A stretch of DNA of 64,000 nt from Gordius sp. MW1 (GCA_964036665.1 OZ038530.1:11728001-11792000), one strand, 5' to 3'. Shown: positions 11,136-22,739, numbered from the stretch's first letter. Notes: generated by a model not told the origin, from the letters alone. Translations and numbers: made by a program.

Positions 11136-12970
11136 ATTAAAACTCGGGCCTTCGGCCCTCGTGGGAAGGGGGAGGGGAGAAGGGGAGGGGAGAAGGGAAG
11201 GGGGGAAGGGAAGGGGGGACGACTCATCTTTACTTTGTATAAATGTATCATATTTGCTATGCAATTTATGGGCGAGAAAGGTGGGAAGGGGCGAGAATGC
11301 CTATAGGGGGGTATTAAATGCCTAATGATTAATTAATTATTTATACAAATTTTCCATTTCAAAATGTAATATAGGCAAAATGTAATATAGGCAAGGGTTA
11401 GGGTTAGATTTAGTGTTTGCATCTAGTTGCGTATTACATTAGTTTTTACGGCCTTTAGTGATTATGGGTCTAACAAACATTATATTATAAAACATCACAA
11501 TGTTAAGAATTTGCAGAATTGTTGGGAGAAATTTTTGTTGAATTTGAACAATTTTTAATTAAAAAAATCAAAAATTTGGCGAATGGTCATTTTTTCTCCA
11601 TTGGTCAGTACCAACAGATACTCTATAAGTCAATGATAGCCAAAAAAACGGGAAAAAATTTGATGCTCACTTTGGCCAATGGTCATTTTTTTCCATCGGT
11701 CAGTAGCCAGCACACGGTAAAAATGGATATAAATTCATAAGAGTAAAAAAAAACGAAAAAAAAATTTTCGAATCACATTTTGGCCAATGGTCATTTTATT
11801 CCATTGGTCAGCAGCCAGGACACGGTAAAAGTGGATATAAATTCATAATAGTCAAAAAAAAAAAAAAATTTCGAATCACATTTTGGCCAATGGTCATTTT
11901 ATTCCATTGTTCAGCAGCCAGCGGACGGCCAAAAAAGTCATAATAGCAATGGGAACAGGAACAATCATAATAGTCAAAAAAAACGAAAAAAATTTCGATT
12001 CACATTTTGGCCAATGGTCATTTTTTCCATCGGTCAGGAGCCAGCGGACGGCCAAAAAGTCATAATAGCAATGGTAGTAACAGGAATAATCATAATAGTC
12101 AAAAAAAACGAAAAAATAAACTCGGATTCACATTTTGGCCAATGGTCATTTTTTTCATTGGTCACCAGCCAGCGGACGGCCAAAAAGTCTTCTTATCAAT
12201 GATAGTAACAAGAACAATCGTAATAGTCAAAACTAAAACGAAAAAAAAACTTGGAATCACATTTTGGCCAATGGTCATTTTTTCCATCGGTCAGCAGCCA
12301 GCGGACCGCCAAAAAGTCATAATAGCAATGGTAGTGCAACAATCATAATAATCAAAAAAAAACGAAAAAATAAACTTGGATTCACATTTTGGCCAATGGT
12401 CATTTTTTTCATTGGTCAGCAGCCAGCAGACGGCCAAAAAGTCATAATAGCAATGGTAGTAACAGGAACAATCATAATAGTCAAAAAAAAATAAATAAAC
12501 TTGGATTCACATTTTGGCCAATGGTTATTTTTTTCATTGGTCAGCAGCCAGCAGACGGCCAAAAAGTCTTATTATCAATGGTAGTAACGAGAACAATCAT
12601 AAGAGTCTAAAAAACTCCGAGATTCTAACCCAAACCCTTGTAGTGGAGGGCATAGGGTAATTATAGCAATTAATATCAATGTTACCGAATTCAAAAACGA
12701 ATAGATATACTTATGCATTAATTTAACGTAGCAATTAAAACCCGACCCCGCCCGAAAGCGAGGGAGATAGAGATGAGGGGTGGGGCACCTCTTATGCATT
12801 AATTTAAAAAATAACACAGCGAGGGAGATAGAGATGAGGGGTGGGGCACCTCTTTCTCATGCATTAATTTAAAAAATCGATAACCTAATATACCCAATGC
12901 AAATAGATAGGGAGGGTAGACAACGGACAACGGACAACCAAAAAACGAGCCCATAAATTGCATAGCAATT
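11136..12970 (+). mobile_element. Minisatellite composite (DINE-1/Helentron-like), copy 1
   Basis: It begins with 'aaaactcgggccttcggccc' (hairpin gggcc-ttc-ggccc) and a purine-rich tract, and ends at 'aattgcatagcaatt'. An 18-base word tgctatgcaatttatggg (11256-11273) is repeated inverted at 12949-12966, giving subterminal inverted repeats. The centre is an array of 95-131-bp units. This layout (subterminal inverted repeats, central minisatellite, terminal hairpin) resembles DINE-1/Helentron elements. That class call is inference, as no Rep/helicase is present. The empty site of the Helitron in copy 3 lies at 11480/11481. Confidence 0.55.
11575..12620 (+). repeat. Stem-loop minisatellite array A
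   Basis: Nine units start with 'ggccaatggtcattttttt' at about 11578, 11674, 11782, 11885, 12009, 12137, 12266, 12391 and 12516, so spacing is 95-131 bp. Each unit holds a hairpin: tggccaatgg pairs with ccattggtca about ten bases on, with one G-T wobble. After it comes 'cagcagccagcggacggcc'. Apparent ORFs beginning MANGHFF read through the array in several frames and are not genes. Confidence 0.9.
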
Positions 12971-13389
12971 AACAAACTATCAAAAATATTATGAACCCCC
13001 CAATATTTTGTAGAAATTTAAATTCTCTACCCCCCTCTTAATGTCATATACCAACAAATAAAAAAGGGCCGCCTCATCAGGCCCGACCAGAGCCCCATTT
13101 ATTTCGCTAAAATATGCCTGAGTCGGGCTGGGTCGAGCTTCGGGCTCTAGGTGCCTGTAACGTTCATCTCCAATCACGATTTGGCTTCATTTCTTGTCGC
13201 ATATTACGAATATTATCGGCATATGGCATACAATACACAAAGGAGATGGTTTTGATGTCTCTCGTTATAATGTCATTAAATGTGTAGAATAAAAAGGACT
13301 TATAGAAAAACGTTTATATACTCGAAAATGATAATAAATTGTTATCATTTTTAAATCATATGCTAAAAAAAGATAGGGATATATAATAT
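12971..13389. other. Spacer between composite copies 1 and 2; no gene
   Basis: Contains GC-richer words (gggctgggtcgagcttcgggctc, 13125-13147) like a hAT subterminal block. The minus-strand ORF here has no recognised motif. Confidence 0.35.
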
Positions 13390-13789
13390 TAAAACTCGGG
13401 CCTTCGGCCCTCGTGGGAAGGGGGAGAAGGGAAGGGGAGTAGGGGAAGGGAAGAGGGGAAGGGGGAACTCTTCTATACTCCGTATAAACATAGCATATTT
13501 GCTATGCAATTTATGGGCGAGAAAGGTGGGAAGGGGCGAGAATGCCTATAGGGGGTATTAGATGCAAAATAATTAGTTAATTAATTATAGGCCCTTGTAG
13601 GGGAGGACATAGGGTAATCAATGTTAACCAATTCAAAAACGAAAAAAAATTTCGATTTATTTGGCCAATGGTCATTTTTTTATTGGTCAGTAGCCAGCGG
13701 ACGGTCAAAAATTCATATTATCATTGGTATTAACATGAACAAATATTAATTTAATTTAAAAAAATTAAAAAAAAAATTTTGTGCCCTCC

Positions 13790-13855
13790 CTGACTTGAAA
13801 CCCACACCTCGTTCACAAGCCGGCGCTATAACCACTATACCATGTTGGCTTTAAA
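13790..13855 (-). repeat. tRNA-like (SINE-type pol III) block
   Basis: On the minus strand the sequence reads catggtatagtggttatagc (A-box-like) and, about 35 bases later, gggtttcaagtcaggg (B-box-like, T-arm). The anticodon region does not form a good stem, so it is not a functional tRNA gene. Related blocks occur on the + strand at about 46945-47010, 47300-47350, 48637-48705 and 49990-50058, always beside the stem-loop minisatellite. It may be a tRNA-derived SINE captured by the composite. Confidence 0.55.
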
Positions 13856-14039
13856 ATAGTAGAAGTTATTATGTTATTTATATAGATAATGAAATAATAA
13901 AGTTGTGTTTTATGTTTAGAAAATCAATATATTTCGTCGGTCAGTAGCCAGCGGACGGTCAAAAAGTCATATTATCAATGGTATTAACAAAAACAAAATA
14001 TTAATTTAATGTAAAAAAAAATTAAAAAAATTTTTTTTT

Positions 14040-14580
14040 TTTAGTTTTAAAAAAGGGCTAAATTCTTAAACTACCAGCCCGATGCGATCGAAACTTTACC
14101 CGTAGGTGCCCAGGGCGGCCGGGGGTAAAATAACCTTTTCAGATTCCTAAAATACCTTTTCATTTTAAAATTATCGGACATTTCCCTGCCACACGTGCGG
14201 TGTAATATCTATGACACGTAGAAAAATTTTACTAATTATATAAACTTACGCGCGCCATCTAATAAAGTACAATTCGTGTTTGAGTTTAATAGTAGATTCA
14301 ATTTAATTAGAAATAACGGGCTATGATTATACCTTTGAAGGAGGTTTCGAATTTTGTGTTAGTTTCTATCGATATATTTTATCGTAAATTAGAATCTAAT
14401 ACCTATATTATTTTTTTTAAATATTACTTTTTAGGTTTTCTATGAAATCACAATCTAATTAAATGAAATATATTAACCCAATAAAAAAATATATATGCAT
14501 TTATAAGGTTAAAAATATATATTACATAATTGGCTGTCTGTTAGACCATCTATAATAAATTTTTAGGTTATATATAAAAT
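14040..14580 (+). repeat. Helitron-like module shared with 47-50 kb duplication
   Basis: The block starts 'gggctaaattcttaaactac' and contains 'gtgcccagggcggcc'. It corresponds, inverted, to about 47920-48420 and 49270-49775. Its first 120 bases also resemble the 5' part of the defined Helitron at 38532-39477. Probably a non-autonomous Helitron fragment carried by the composites. Confidence 0.5.
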
Positions 14581-15250
14581 TTGGCCAATGGTCATTTTTT
14601 TTCATTGGTAAGCAGCCAGGACACGGTAAAAGTGGATATAAATTCATAAGTCAAAAAAAACGAAAAAAAATTTTCGAATCACATTTTGGCCAATGGTCAT
14701 TTTTTTCCATTGGTCAGCAGCCAGGACACGGTAAAAGTGGATATAAACTTATAATAGTCAAAAAAAAACTAAAAAAAATTTTCGAATCACATTTTGGCCA
14801 ATGGTCATTTTTTTCCATCGGTCAGCAGCCAGGACACGGTAAAAATGGATATAAATTCATAATAGTCAAAAAAAACTAAAAAAAAATTTTCGAATTACAT
14901 TTTGGCCAATGGTCATTTTTTTCCATTGGTCAGCAGCCAGGACACGGTAAAAGTGGATATAAATTTATAATAGTCAAAAAAAACGAAAAAAAAAATTTCG
15001 AATAACATTTTGGCCAATGGTGATTTTTTCCCATTGGTCAGCAGCCAACGGACGGCCAAAAAGTCATAATAGCAATGGTAGTAACAGGAACAATCATAAT
15101 AGTCAAAAAAAAACGAAAAAATAAACTCGGATTCACATTTTGGCCAATGGTCATTTTTTTTATTGGTCAGCAGCCAGCGGACGGCCAAAAAGTCTTATTA
15201 TCAATGATAGTAACAAGAACAATCATAAGAGTCAAAAAAAACTCCGGGAT
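14580..15250 (+). repeat. Stem-loop minisatellite array B
   Basis: Further units of the 'ggccaatggtcatttttttc' family start at about 14582, 14689, 14794, 14904, 15012 and 15140, with the same ccaatgg/ccattgg hairpin in each. Four early units carry the 'aggacacggtaaaagtggat' tail and later ones the 'cggacggccaaaaagtc' tail, so two unit subtypes are arranged in blocks. Confidence 0.88.
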
Positions 15251-15551
15251 TCTAACCCCAAAACTAGTTAAATTGCATAGCAATTACCAAAATTTAAATA
15301 TAGATGTACTTATGCATTAATTTAACGTAGCAATTAAAACCCGACCCCGCCCGAAAGCGAGGGAGATAGAGATGAGGGGTGGGGCACCTCTTGAGAGATG
15401 AGGGGTGGGGCACCTCTTTCTCATGCATTAATTTAAAAAATCGATAACCTAATATACCCAATGCAAATAGATAGGGAGGGTAGACGGACAACGGACAACG
15501 GACAACGGACAACGGACACCAAAAAACGAGCCCATAAATTGCATAGCAATT

Positions 15552-15990
15552 AATATCCCCATCTATATATATCCATATTAATCTTAAATTAAAATTGCCT
15601 ATAGATGGCGCTAATTAGGTTAAACTTTTAAGTTAATTACGGAACTTTTATTAAGGGTTATTTTCTTCTTCTCAAAACAATAACAAGCCGCAATTTATTA
15701 ATTAATTTCAAATATTTTAGATGTATGGTGTTAGTAATATTATTAGTATCCCCGTTAAACCCACATACTATTAATTTTTGCATTACTGATTTATTTTTCA
15801 CCTAGTTTTGTTATTATTATTAATATCATGTTTGTACCGAATACTTCATTTAATCAAATATATTTTGTTATAAATGAAAAATAATTTTTTTAAAACTGAT
15901 ATCCATTTTATTGGTAATTATAATTAAATTTTATCGTGTAGAACAAGTTTAAACAATCAAACCTGTGCCTAGAGAAATGCAAAGTCACTT
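15552..15990. other. No gene seen
   Basis: AT-rich sequence; nothing recognised. Confidence 0.4.
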
Positions 15991-17005
15991 TTATTCAACC
16001 CGAACCCGACCCGAAATATAAATTTTTCCTCCCGAACCCGACCTGAAAGCATTTTAAATTTTTCTACCCGAACCCGACCCGAAAGCATTTTCAAACCTAA
16101 CCCGACTCGACCTGAAACATTTTAAAATTTCAACCCGACCCGCCCTGACCCGAAAGCGTTTAAATATGTTTAACCGAATCCCTCCCGAACGCGTTTCTTT
16201 TTTGGTATCCTACGCGAGAGTAAGAAAAATTGCGATGTGCATGGCGTAGCCAAGTGGTGGCAGGAACGGGCGGCTGCCCCCCTCTAAACCCAAAAAATCT
16301 TAGATATTTTATCAATGGCTAAAATTTAAAAAATGGTTTATTTGCGCCTCCCTTAATCATAATTGCCCCCCTCTAATTTCAATCCTGACTACGTCCATGA
16401 GTGTGTTTAAAATTTAATCGACAAATTAAAGTGCGATTTATGAAACTAATTGATACCACTAAACAGATTCTGCTTATTAAATTTGTTTGAAAAATTTATT
16501 ATGCTGATATATAAAATATAATAGCACCTACAATATCGGGTCACATTTAATTTGAAATATATAGTTCTGCAAATAATCATTTAATAAAAAACTTACTTTT
16601 ATTTTATGAATATATATTTATGTAGTTTGAAATATGAACTACCACTTCGCACTATTTAAATACAATTTAAAAATATTATTTTGTTGATATATTTTACCCT
16701 TCAGGAGTCAAATGTAAATTTGCGTCCCAATTAAAACAATTATATTAAAAAAAGGAATTTAATTGACTGAATGAATGATCTTCAATCATACATTTCGATA
16801 TTAATTAAAAAATTATACATAATTTTATTAATTTAAAAGATATGTCCATTGTATTTTGCAATGTATGATTTATAATCTTTGATCCGACACTTTTAATCCA
16901 ACCCGACCCGTAAGCATATTAACTTTCAACCCGAACCCGACCCTAAGATATTTTAAAATTTTCAACCCGAACCCACCCGACCTGATATCGGGGTGCCCCT
17001 CGCAG
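15990..17005. repeat. 'AACCCGACCCGAA' repeat blocks (hAT-like subterminal motifs)
   Basis: Blocks of aacccgacccgaaa-type words at 15997-16190 and 16895-16985 flank an AT-rich core. Similar words occur in the hAT end at 34782-34832. This suggests a decayed hAT-like element, but no clean inverted ends or target duplication were found. A 'catggcgtagcc' MITE (16240-16399) sits inside. Confidence 0.4.
16240..16399. mobile_element. 'CATGGGCGTAGCC' MITE copy
   Basis: Left end catggcgtagccaag and right end ctgactacgtccatg are inverted-related. The interior has C/G tracts and the typical 'cccctctaa' word. Same family as 54624-54785. The flanking octamers do not match here. Confidence 0.65.
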
Positions 17006-17575
17006 ATTCAATTGTAATAGATCGGGGCATGTGATGCAAAATAGTTAGTGATTTAATATTTTATAATTAACATGGCGCGTTATAGAAAGTGTTCTTACGC
17101 ATATAGACGACGTAGTCGCAACGCGCATTAATTTTATATTGTTTAGAATAATGATTTTGGTGTCAGAGCCACACAGGAACAGTCTTTTAATAATGGGTGG
17201 CTTGATTTGATGCTCGATTGGTGCAGAAAACGCTAATATGTTTGTTATTTTTATAATTGACCACAAACTCCGGGAGTTTATTTAAATATTAAAATTAAAT
17301 AAAAATTTTATCGGATCTTTAGCATCTATCCTTTTCTTGAGTAAAATTCATTTTTAAAAATTAGGCCTTCAAAAAATATTTTTAAACAAATATTTTGGTA
17401 AATAGTTAGACGCGTGGGATATTAACAGTACTTGATAAAAATGTGCTATCAGAATATATTTTTTTGCCATCCACATAATTTTCAAAAACCTAGGTGTTCC
17501 AACGATAAACAACCTATTCTCCAAATTTTCTAACAAAAAGGAGTTCCATTCTCCACATAGTGGCAGTACTGGAGC
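17005..17575. other. No gene seen
   Basis: AT-rich sequence; the minus-strand ORF at 17045-17266 shows no recognisable motif. Confidence 0.4.
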
Positions 17576-17579
17576 AATA

Positions 17580-18025
17580 TAATCTTAAGCACACATGAGG
17601 GGGGCGGGAGTGGAGGAGAAAGAAAGGAGAGTAGGTGAAGGGAGAGAGATATGTGTTAGTAAACATCGCGTGCGCAGTAACTCTAATGTACTCCGCTTAC
17701 CAGACATCGTGGGAGAATTTTAACAAGGAGAAGGGGTTTACGCAAACGCTTATAAATTAAAGTATAAGGGTGATATAAAAAAATAAAAGCATGGACATAT
17801 CGATGAAACTTTAATCTACATGAATATATTACTTTTTTTCAATAAATATTAAAAATGCCGTGGCAATATAGCCTCAAAAAGGCTTAAAAAGGGCATTTTT
17901 GGCACTTTCAACCTCGTATATCTAAAAAACTGGTAATTGTAGAAAAAAATAAAAACACATTATTTTTCAGCACAAAATTCTCTATCAGAATTATTGGTCG
18001 GATTGTGGGACATTTTTTTTATATA
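17580..18025 (+). repeat. Dispersed polypurine-leader repeat, copy 2
   Basis: A purine-rich leader (ggcgggagtggaggagaaag, about 17605) leads through 'ctacatgaatatattac' to 'ccgtggcaatatagcctc' and 'tatctaaaaaactggtaatt'. The same order occurs inverted at 63600-64000. Non-coding and of unknown class. Confidence 0.65.
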
Positions 18026-18417
18026 CCTGTGTAATGATAATTACTTCTGATAAAAAAGATTTATCGCAAAAAGGCGATGAAGAATTTAAACTTTCTAAAG
18101 ACTTATATAAATTACAATTAATTTCCGAAAATCTTATGTTAATTTCTGCTATTATTCTCACGATGAGAGAATAATATAAATCAATTTCAAAATCAATTAA
18201 TTGGTAGATTTAAAAGTGTATAAAGTGTCTTAATTTTTGGATTTTATACGTTTAGATGGCAATAATTAAATATCTAAATTCGAAGCTAAATCTTTCGCCT
18301 TATTATAAAGAATGGAGTTATGTCGACTCAATAATTTTATAAAATTTGCATCCTTTATAGTTTTATACAGCATCTTTAGTAATAATATAATTTAAAGTTT
18401 TATTCAAAAACTGAATC
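18026..18417. other. No gene seen
   Basis: AT-rich sequence up to the LINE target-site duplication at 18418-18433. Confidence 0.4.
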
Positions 18418-18460
18418 AACATATTGTTTCTTAAACACTACCTACGACGGTCCCAAGTCC

Positions 18461-19309
18461 GTGTGTAAAAGGCGGAGGATTGGCGTCAGGTCGGAAACCG
18501 GCTATAAAAACCAACTCCAAAATTATGATAGTTTCAAACAAGATTCTACAAGAAAAGGCTATGGCGTCCTCTACAAACAACGCGCACTGCATACCCCGCC
18601 CGTGCAATGTGAAAAATACACTAGGGTTACTGCCCAACTACGAAGGCGGTTAAGGATATTAGTTGTTGAAAGAATGTGAATAACGTGCTGGAATGTGGGA
18701 ACGCTGACGGGAAAGAGCATCGAGGTCGCACAAATGCTAAAAAGAAGAAAGATACACATCGCCTGCCTACAAGAGACGAGATGGAACGGAACGAAAGCTA
18801 GGGAATAGGAGAAGGATACAAGCTTTTCTACAGTGGGTCACCAAATCTTAGAAACGGCGGTATCGTTCTAAGCGAATCGTTCAAGGACAAGGTCGTGGAA
18901 GTCAAGCGTTGTTCCGATAGAGGTGAAGATTGCAGATCAAGGGGGCCTCCCAACCGTTATGTGCGCATATGCTCCCCAAATTGGCTGTATATAATCAGAG
19001 AAAGACATATTTTTCGATTCATTGGAAAAGGAAATACAAGGAATCCGAAAGGAAGAAAGGCTAATTATTGGGGCCGATTTTAACGCTAACGTAAAAAAAG
19101 ATTGCCTCGGGTATGAACGCAATCATGGAGGCTATAAACATGGTCTGAAGAACAAAGAAGGGGAAAAACTTTTCCAAGTATGTCAAGCATATGACATGGC
19201 GATCGTTAACACCTATTTTCAAAAACGTGAAGATCATATTGTGATCCATAGAAGTGGGAAGCATTTTAGTCAAATTGACTATTTGCATATACGGCGAAAG
19301 GACTTATGA
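18461..19309 (+). pseudogene. RTE endonuclease domain (broken)
   Basis: The ORF from 18461 ends at TGA (18677-18679) just before ITCWNVGTLTGK, then IACLQETRWNGTKARE and a stop. In other frames follow GADFNANVKKD and NTYFQKR, then SQIDYLHIRRKDL near 19290. These are the N, E, DxN and SQIDY motifs of the exonuclease-endonuclease-phosphatase fold that nicks target DNA for LINE priming. The TGA may be a decayed CGA. At least one frameshift lies near 18800-19020. Confidence 0.85.
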
Positions 19310-19934
19310 AGCATCAAGGATTGCAAATTAATACCGGGAGAAGAAATCGCCAGGCAACATCATCCCCTTGTTATGGATCTTGACAAAAGAGTATTTCCCG
19401 AAAGAAGAAAGGTCTATGAGCCTCGAATTCGATACGAACGGCTAAAGGATACGTCGACAAATAAAAAATACTATCGAAAAGCCTCCTCACTTTTGGGTGC
19501 AAGGAAGTTGCAAAGTGACTAGACGACGATTGGGAGACGCTATATAAGGATTAAGGACATAAGGGAAACAGCGATTCGTGTTCTAGGACAGACCAAAGGA
19601 GGCAAATATATGAATAGGGAACTATGGTGGTTGGATCAATCGGTTAGGGATTTCATCAGGAGAAAGAAAAATCTATATGGTGGCATAAATCAAAGAAGTC
19701 GGAGGATTATCAAGAGCATAGGGACGCAAAGAGGGCCGCAAAAAAGGCCGTTGCAATAGCGAAGAATGCCGCCTACACCGAGATGGCAAACAAACTGGAT
19801 CATAAAATGGGCGATAGGCTTATGTACAAATTGGCCAAGATAAGGGAGAAGAAAAGTTGCGATGTCGGAGTTCTTAAAATAGTCAAAGACGAGAAGGGTC
19901 AAACCTTATTCAAGCCGAAGGAAGTGATGGAAAG

Positions 19935-21326
19935 GTGGAATATTTTAAGAACTTTATGAATATTGCAAATGACAGCGATTCCCTTCCCGAAATTGAACCA
20001 AATATAAGTATGGTCGAACTCTATCAGGAGGATGAAGTTAGGGCACAAATGAACAAGATGCAAAAAGGAAAAGCAAATGGCCCAGATGGAATACCTATGG
20101 AACAATTGCTCGGATGTCGTGAAGAAGGAGTCACCTCCATGACGAACCTTCTTAACAAGATATTGGTAGAAGAGCGAATTCCTAATCAATGGAGAGCAAG
20201 CAGATTATATCCTTATTTAAAGGCAAAGGAGACCCTCGAGACTGTGGCAGTTACAGAGGTATCAAGCGAACTTGCCACTCCTTGAAACTTATGGAAAGGA
20301 TCTTAGTAACAAGGCTGAAAAACGAGGTGGAAATATCGGCTAACCAATTCGGATTTGTGGCCGGGAAATCCACAATAGACCCAATCTTCGTACTAGGGCA
20401 AATGATGGATAAGTATGGTGAAAAGAGGAAAGACCTACATATGGTCTTTATTGACTTGGAGAAAGCTTATGACACGGTCCCCCGCGATTTGATATGGTGG
20501 TGCCTGAGAAAAAAAATGTCCCTGATGCATATATACGGCTTGTGAAAATATTTATGAAGACTCAAACTCTTGCGTTAGGACGACAGTTGGAGACTCCAAA
20601 TCTTTTCGGGTTAAAATTGGATTACATTAAGGATCCGCTTTAATTTATTTAATATAATTATAGACACGATAACGAGGGACATTCAAAAGCCATCGCCATG
20701 GTGCATGCTATATGCCGATGATATAGTACTATGCGAGGAAACAAGGGAGAAAGTATTCGAATAAACCGAAAAGTGGTCAAAGCGCTTAGCTGGATATGGG
20801 TTAAAGGTCAACGATCAAAAAACGGTATACATGGAAATGAACGGTACAAGCAGTCCATCGCTGGATGACCCTCTAAAGTACCCAAAAGTAGACAGGCCTA
20901 CATACCTCTGCTCTATGCTACATTAAGAGGGAGGTTGCGCAACGGAGGTCAATGCCCGCATCCAAAAAGGATGGCTTAAATGGCGAAGTATATCCGGTGT
21001 AATGTGCAACAAGAAAATGGCAATGGTTGAAGAACAAAGCTTACAAATCCATCGTAAGACCGGTTTTACTCTATGGAAGTGAAACATGGGCATTAAACAC
21101 CACGGAAGGAAAGCTATTACAAGCCATAGAGATGAGAATGATACGGTGGAGCGTGGGGTATACTAAGCTCGACCATATGACAAATGACTTTCTCATGACA
21201 AAAATGGGTATTCAACCTATGGCGGACATGATTAACGAAAATCGGCTAAGGTGGTATGGGCATTTACTAAGAAGGGACACGAATGACGTAAATCGAAAAG
21301 TACTGGACATGGAGGTACCGGGCTAG
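19935..21326 (+). pseudogene. RTE reverse transcriptase domain (broken)
   Basis: Conserved blocks in order are KGKANGPDGIPMEQLL (about 20065), SLFKGKGDPRDCGSYRGI (about 20210), NQFGFVAGKSTIDPIF, VFIDLEKAYDTVPRDL (about 20450) and, after a frame change, [11 protein letters not shown] (about 20706). The last is the catalytic YADD. The C-terminal part at 21027-21326 reads VLLYGSETWALNTTEGK and NENRLRWYGHLLRRD. Several frame changes separate the blocks. Function would be target-primed reverse transcription; this copy cannot make it. Confidence 0.88.
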
Positions 21327-21539
21327 AGAAGAAGAGGACAACCCCGTGTCACGTGAAAAGGGCAAGTCGATAAAGTAATAAAAACAAAAGAGATTAGTCA
21401 AGCTATGGCACTCACCCGGTCAAGATGGAAGAAACTCATCAAAACAAACCCCACGATTGTGGGACCAAATAACTGATAAAGAAGAAGAAGAACATATTGT
21501 TTCTTATTTAAAAAAATATTAAAAAATTGCTTGGGGCCC

Positions 21540-21641
21540 AGGGGCCCACGATTTTTTGCCAGGGGGGCCCATGGGGCTCGGTTTTTGCTCTTGGGGGGGG
21601 CCCGGGCCCCTTCGGCTTCCACCTAGCTACGCCACTGCTTC
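21540..21641. repeat. GC-rich end of a 'CAGTGGCGTAGC' transposon
   Basis: G/C tracts lead to 'ccacctagctacgccactg' (21619-21637), the complement of cagtggcgtagctaggtgg. It resembles hAT-type ends but the other end was not found. A Harbinger-like MITE begins immediately after. Confidence 0.4.
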
Positions 21642-21644
21642 TTA

Positions 21645-21921
21645 GGGCTTGTCTTAATATCGGATTTTGCTGCGCAGCAAAAATCGTTGTACGGGTTATA
21701 ACATAGCCGTGTTTTAACTTCGAATTCACAGCAGATTTACATTTCAGACGGCTAACATAAGAGCGTTTAATCTCAAGAGTTAGAATAAATCTAAAAACGT
21801 TTTTAACTATCAAAAAACAAAATGTTAATTATTACAACCGAGTTTGACACATGAAATTGAATCGGATATTTGATAAAGATAAATTCGCGCCATTTGAATC
21901 TGAATCCGATATTACAAGCCC
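21645..21921. mobile_element. PIF/Harbinger-like MITE, TTA TSD, copy 1
   Basis: Left end gggcttgtcttaatatcgga and right end tccgatattacaagccc are inverted. The target trinucleotide TTA is at 21642-21644 and 21922-21924. The interior carries 'gttataacatagccgtg' in common with 57832-58177 and 28861-29190. A 3-bp TTA/TAA target and TIRs starting GGG are typical of PIF/Harbinger. 277 bp, no coding capacity. Confidence 0.8.
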
Positions 21922-21924
21922 TTA

Positions 21925-22387
21925 TACAGCATATTATTTAGATGATAAATAAAAATTTTAGCGATTGTTATAGATTAGCAAGGTTATTATTAAATTGGGT
22001 ACGTTCTAAAACAGGGTTAAATGAAAAGCAAATATTAAAAATTATTTAATCCCTTTATAAATATCCCATGTTAAATTTACATAATAAATATGACAGACAT
22101 TAAACAATTTTCTATAAACTAATTTATCACCATTCGGTGTCAAAAAATGTTAGAGGATAAAAATGATTATGCTCTTAGCTTTTTATTTAAAAAAAAGCTT
22201 AAAAGACTTTAATAATTATAATGGTTTTCATAGTAGAATGTAAAATATTTATACTTAAAATTATTATATACATATCATATTGAGTTACTAATTTATATTT
22301 AGTAAATAAAAAAAATTAGTTTTTTTTAAAAGGAAAATGTGGTCACACTGCCTACTACTTAAGGCTGACATGTAGCGAGAAACAATG
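21925..22387. other. No gene seen
   Basis: AT-rich sequence with no recognisable coding or repeat boundary. Confidence 0.4.
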
Positions 22388-22395
22388 TAAATATA

Positions 22396-22526
22396 CATGG
22401 GCGTAGCCAGCATTGGAATTAGAGGGGGGGGAATGATCATTTTTTTAAATTTTATTTCATCATATTTTTGGATTTAAGGGTGGGGGAGGCAGCCGCCCCT
22501 CCCTGCCCCCTTTGACTACACCCACG
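22396..22526. mobile_element. 'CATGGGCGTAGCC' MITE copy
   Basis: Left end catgggcgtagccag, right end gactacacccacg. Flanking octamers taaatata (22388-22395) and taaataat (22527-22534) match at 6 of 8 positions. Same family as 54624-54785. Confidence 0.7.
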
Positions 22527-22739
22527 TAAATAATTTAGTAATATGGTTTGGTATAAATATTAAAAAATATAACTAAATGGTAACATCCTATAAATGTACA
22601 GTGTTTCTGTTAGATGAAAACTGAATTAGTATGTATTGTAAAAATTCTCCATAGTAAAAGTTTAAAAGGTGTTAATGATTTCTTTGACATAATCAGGGCT
22701 TATTTATTGCCTATTATTTTTGATCAAATGCGATAAATT

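Larger units (their letters stand above)
13390..15551 (+). mobile_element. Minisatellite composite, copy 2
   Basis: Same 5' block as copy 1 ('aaaactcgggccttcggccc', 13391) and same 3' end (acgagcccataaattgcata, then gcaatt to 15551). Between them lie a tRNA-like block (13790-13855), stem-loop units at 13655-13745 and 13930-13985, a 14040-14580 segment shared with the inverted copy at 47-50 kb, and array B (14580-15245). It is mosaic, which suggests growth by insertion or unequal exchange of modules. Confidence 0.55.
18434..21490 (+). mobile_element. RTE-type non-LTR retrotransposon, 16-bp TSD
   Basis: Flanks 18418-18433 and 21491-21506 are both aacatattgtttctta. The 3' end is a short (gaa)-rich tail (gataaagaagaagaag), typical of RTE-clade LINEs. 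The ORF order is apurinic-type endonuclease (about 18680-19310) then reverse transcriptase (about 19930-20760), and the C-terminal LRWYGHLLRR region follows to 21326. Many stops and frameshifts mean this copy is dead, though it looks near full length. A truncated relative is at 2452-2655. Confidence 0.93.

Noticed and set aside
11392..11412. Telomere-like gggttagggttag
   Set aside because: Only two repeats, located inside a dispersed composite and present in the same place in another copy (38452). Not a telomere or interstitial array.
11883..12610. Overlapping ORFs starting MANGHFF or MVIFSIG in several frames
   Set aside because: They follow the minisatellite period in every frame and recur at each array on either strand. 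There is no codon bias or family; they are products of the repeat.
11575..12620. CRISPR-like array
   Set aside because: Unit length varies from 95 to 131 bp, units are similar throughout with no unique spacers, and the setting is a eukaryotic genome with no cas genes.
13790..13855. Functional tRNA gene
   Set aside because: A- and B-box-like words are present, but the anticodon arm does not pair and copies are dispersed with the repeat, so it is treated as a SINE-like block.
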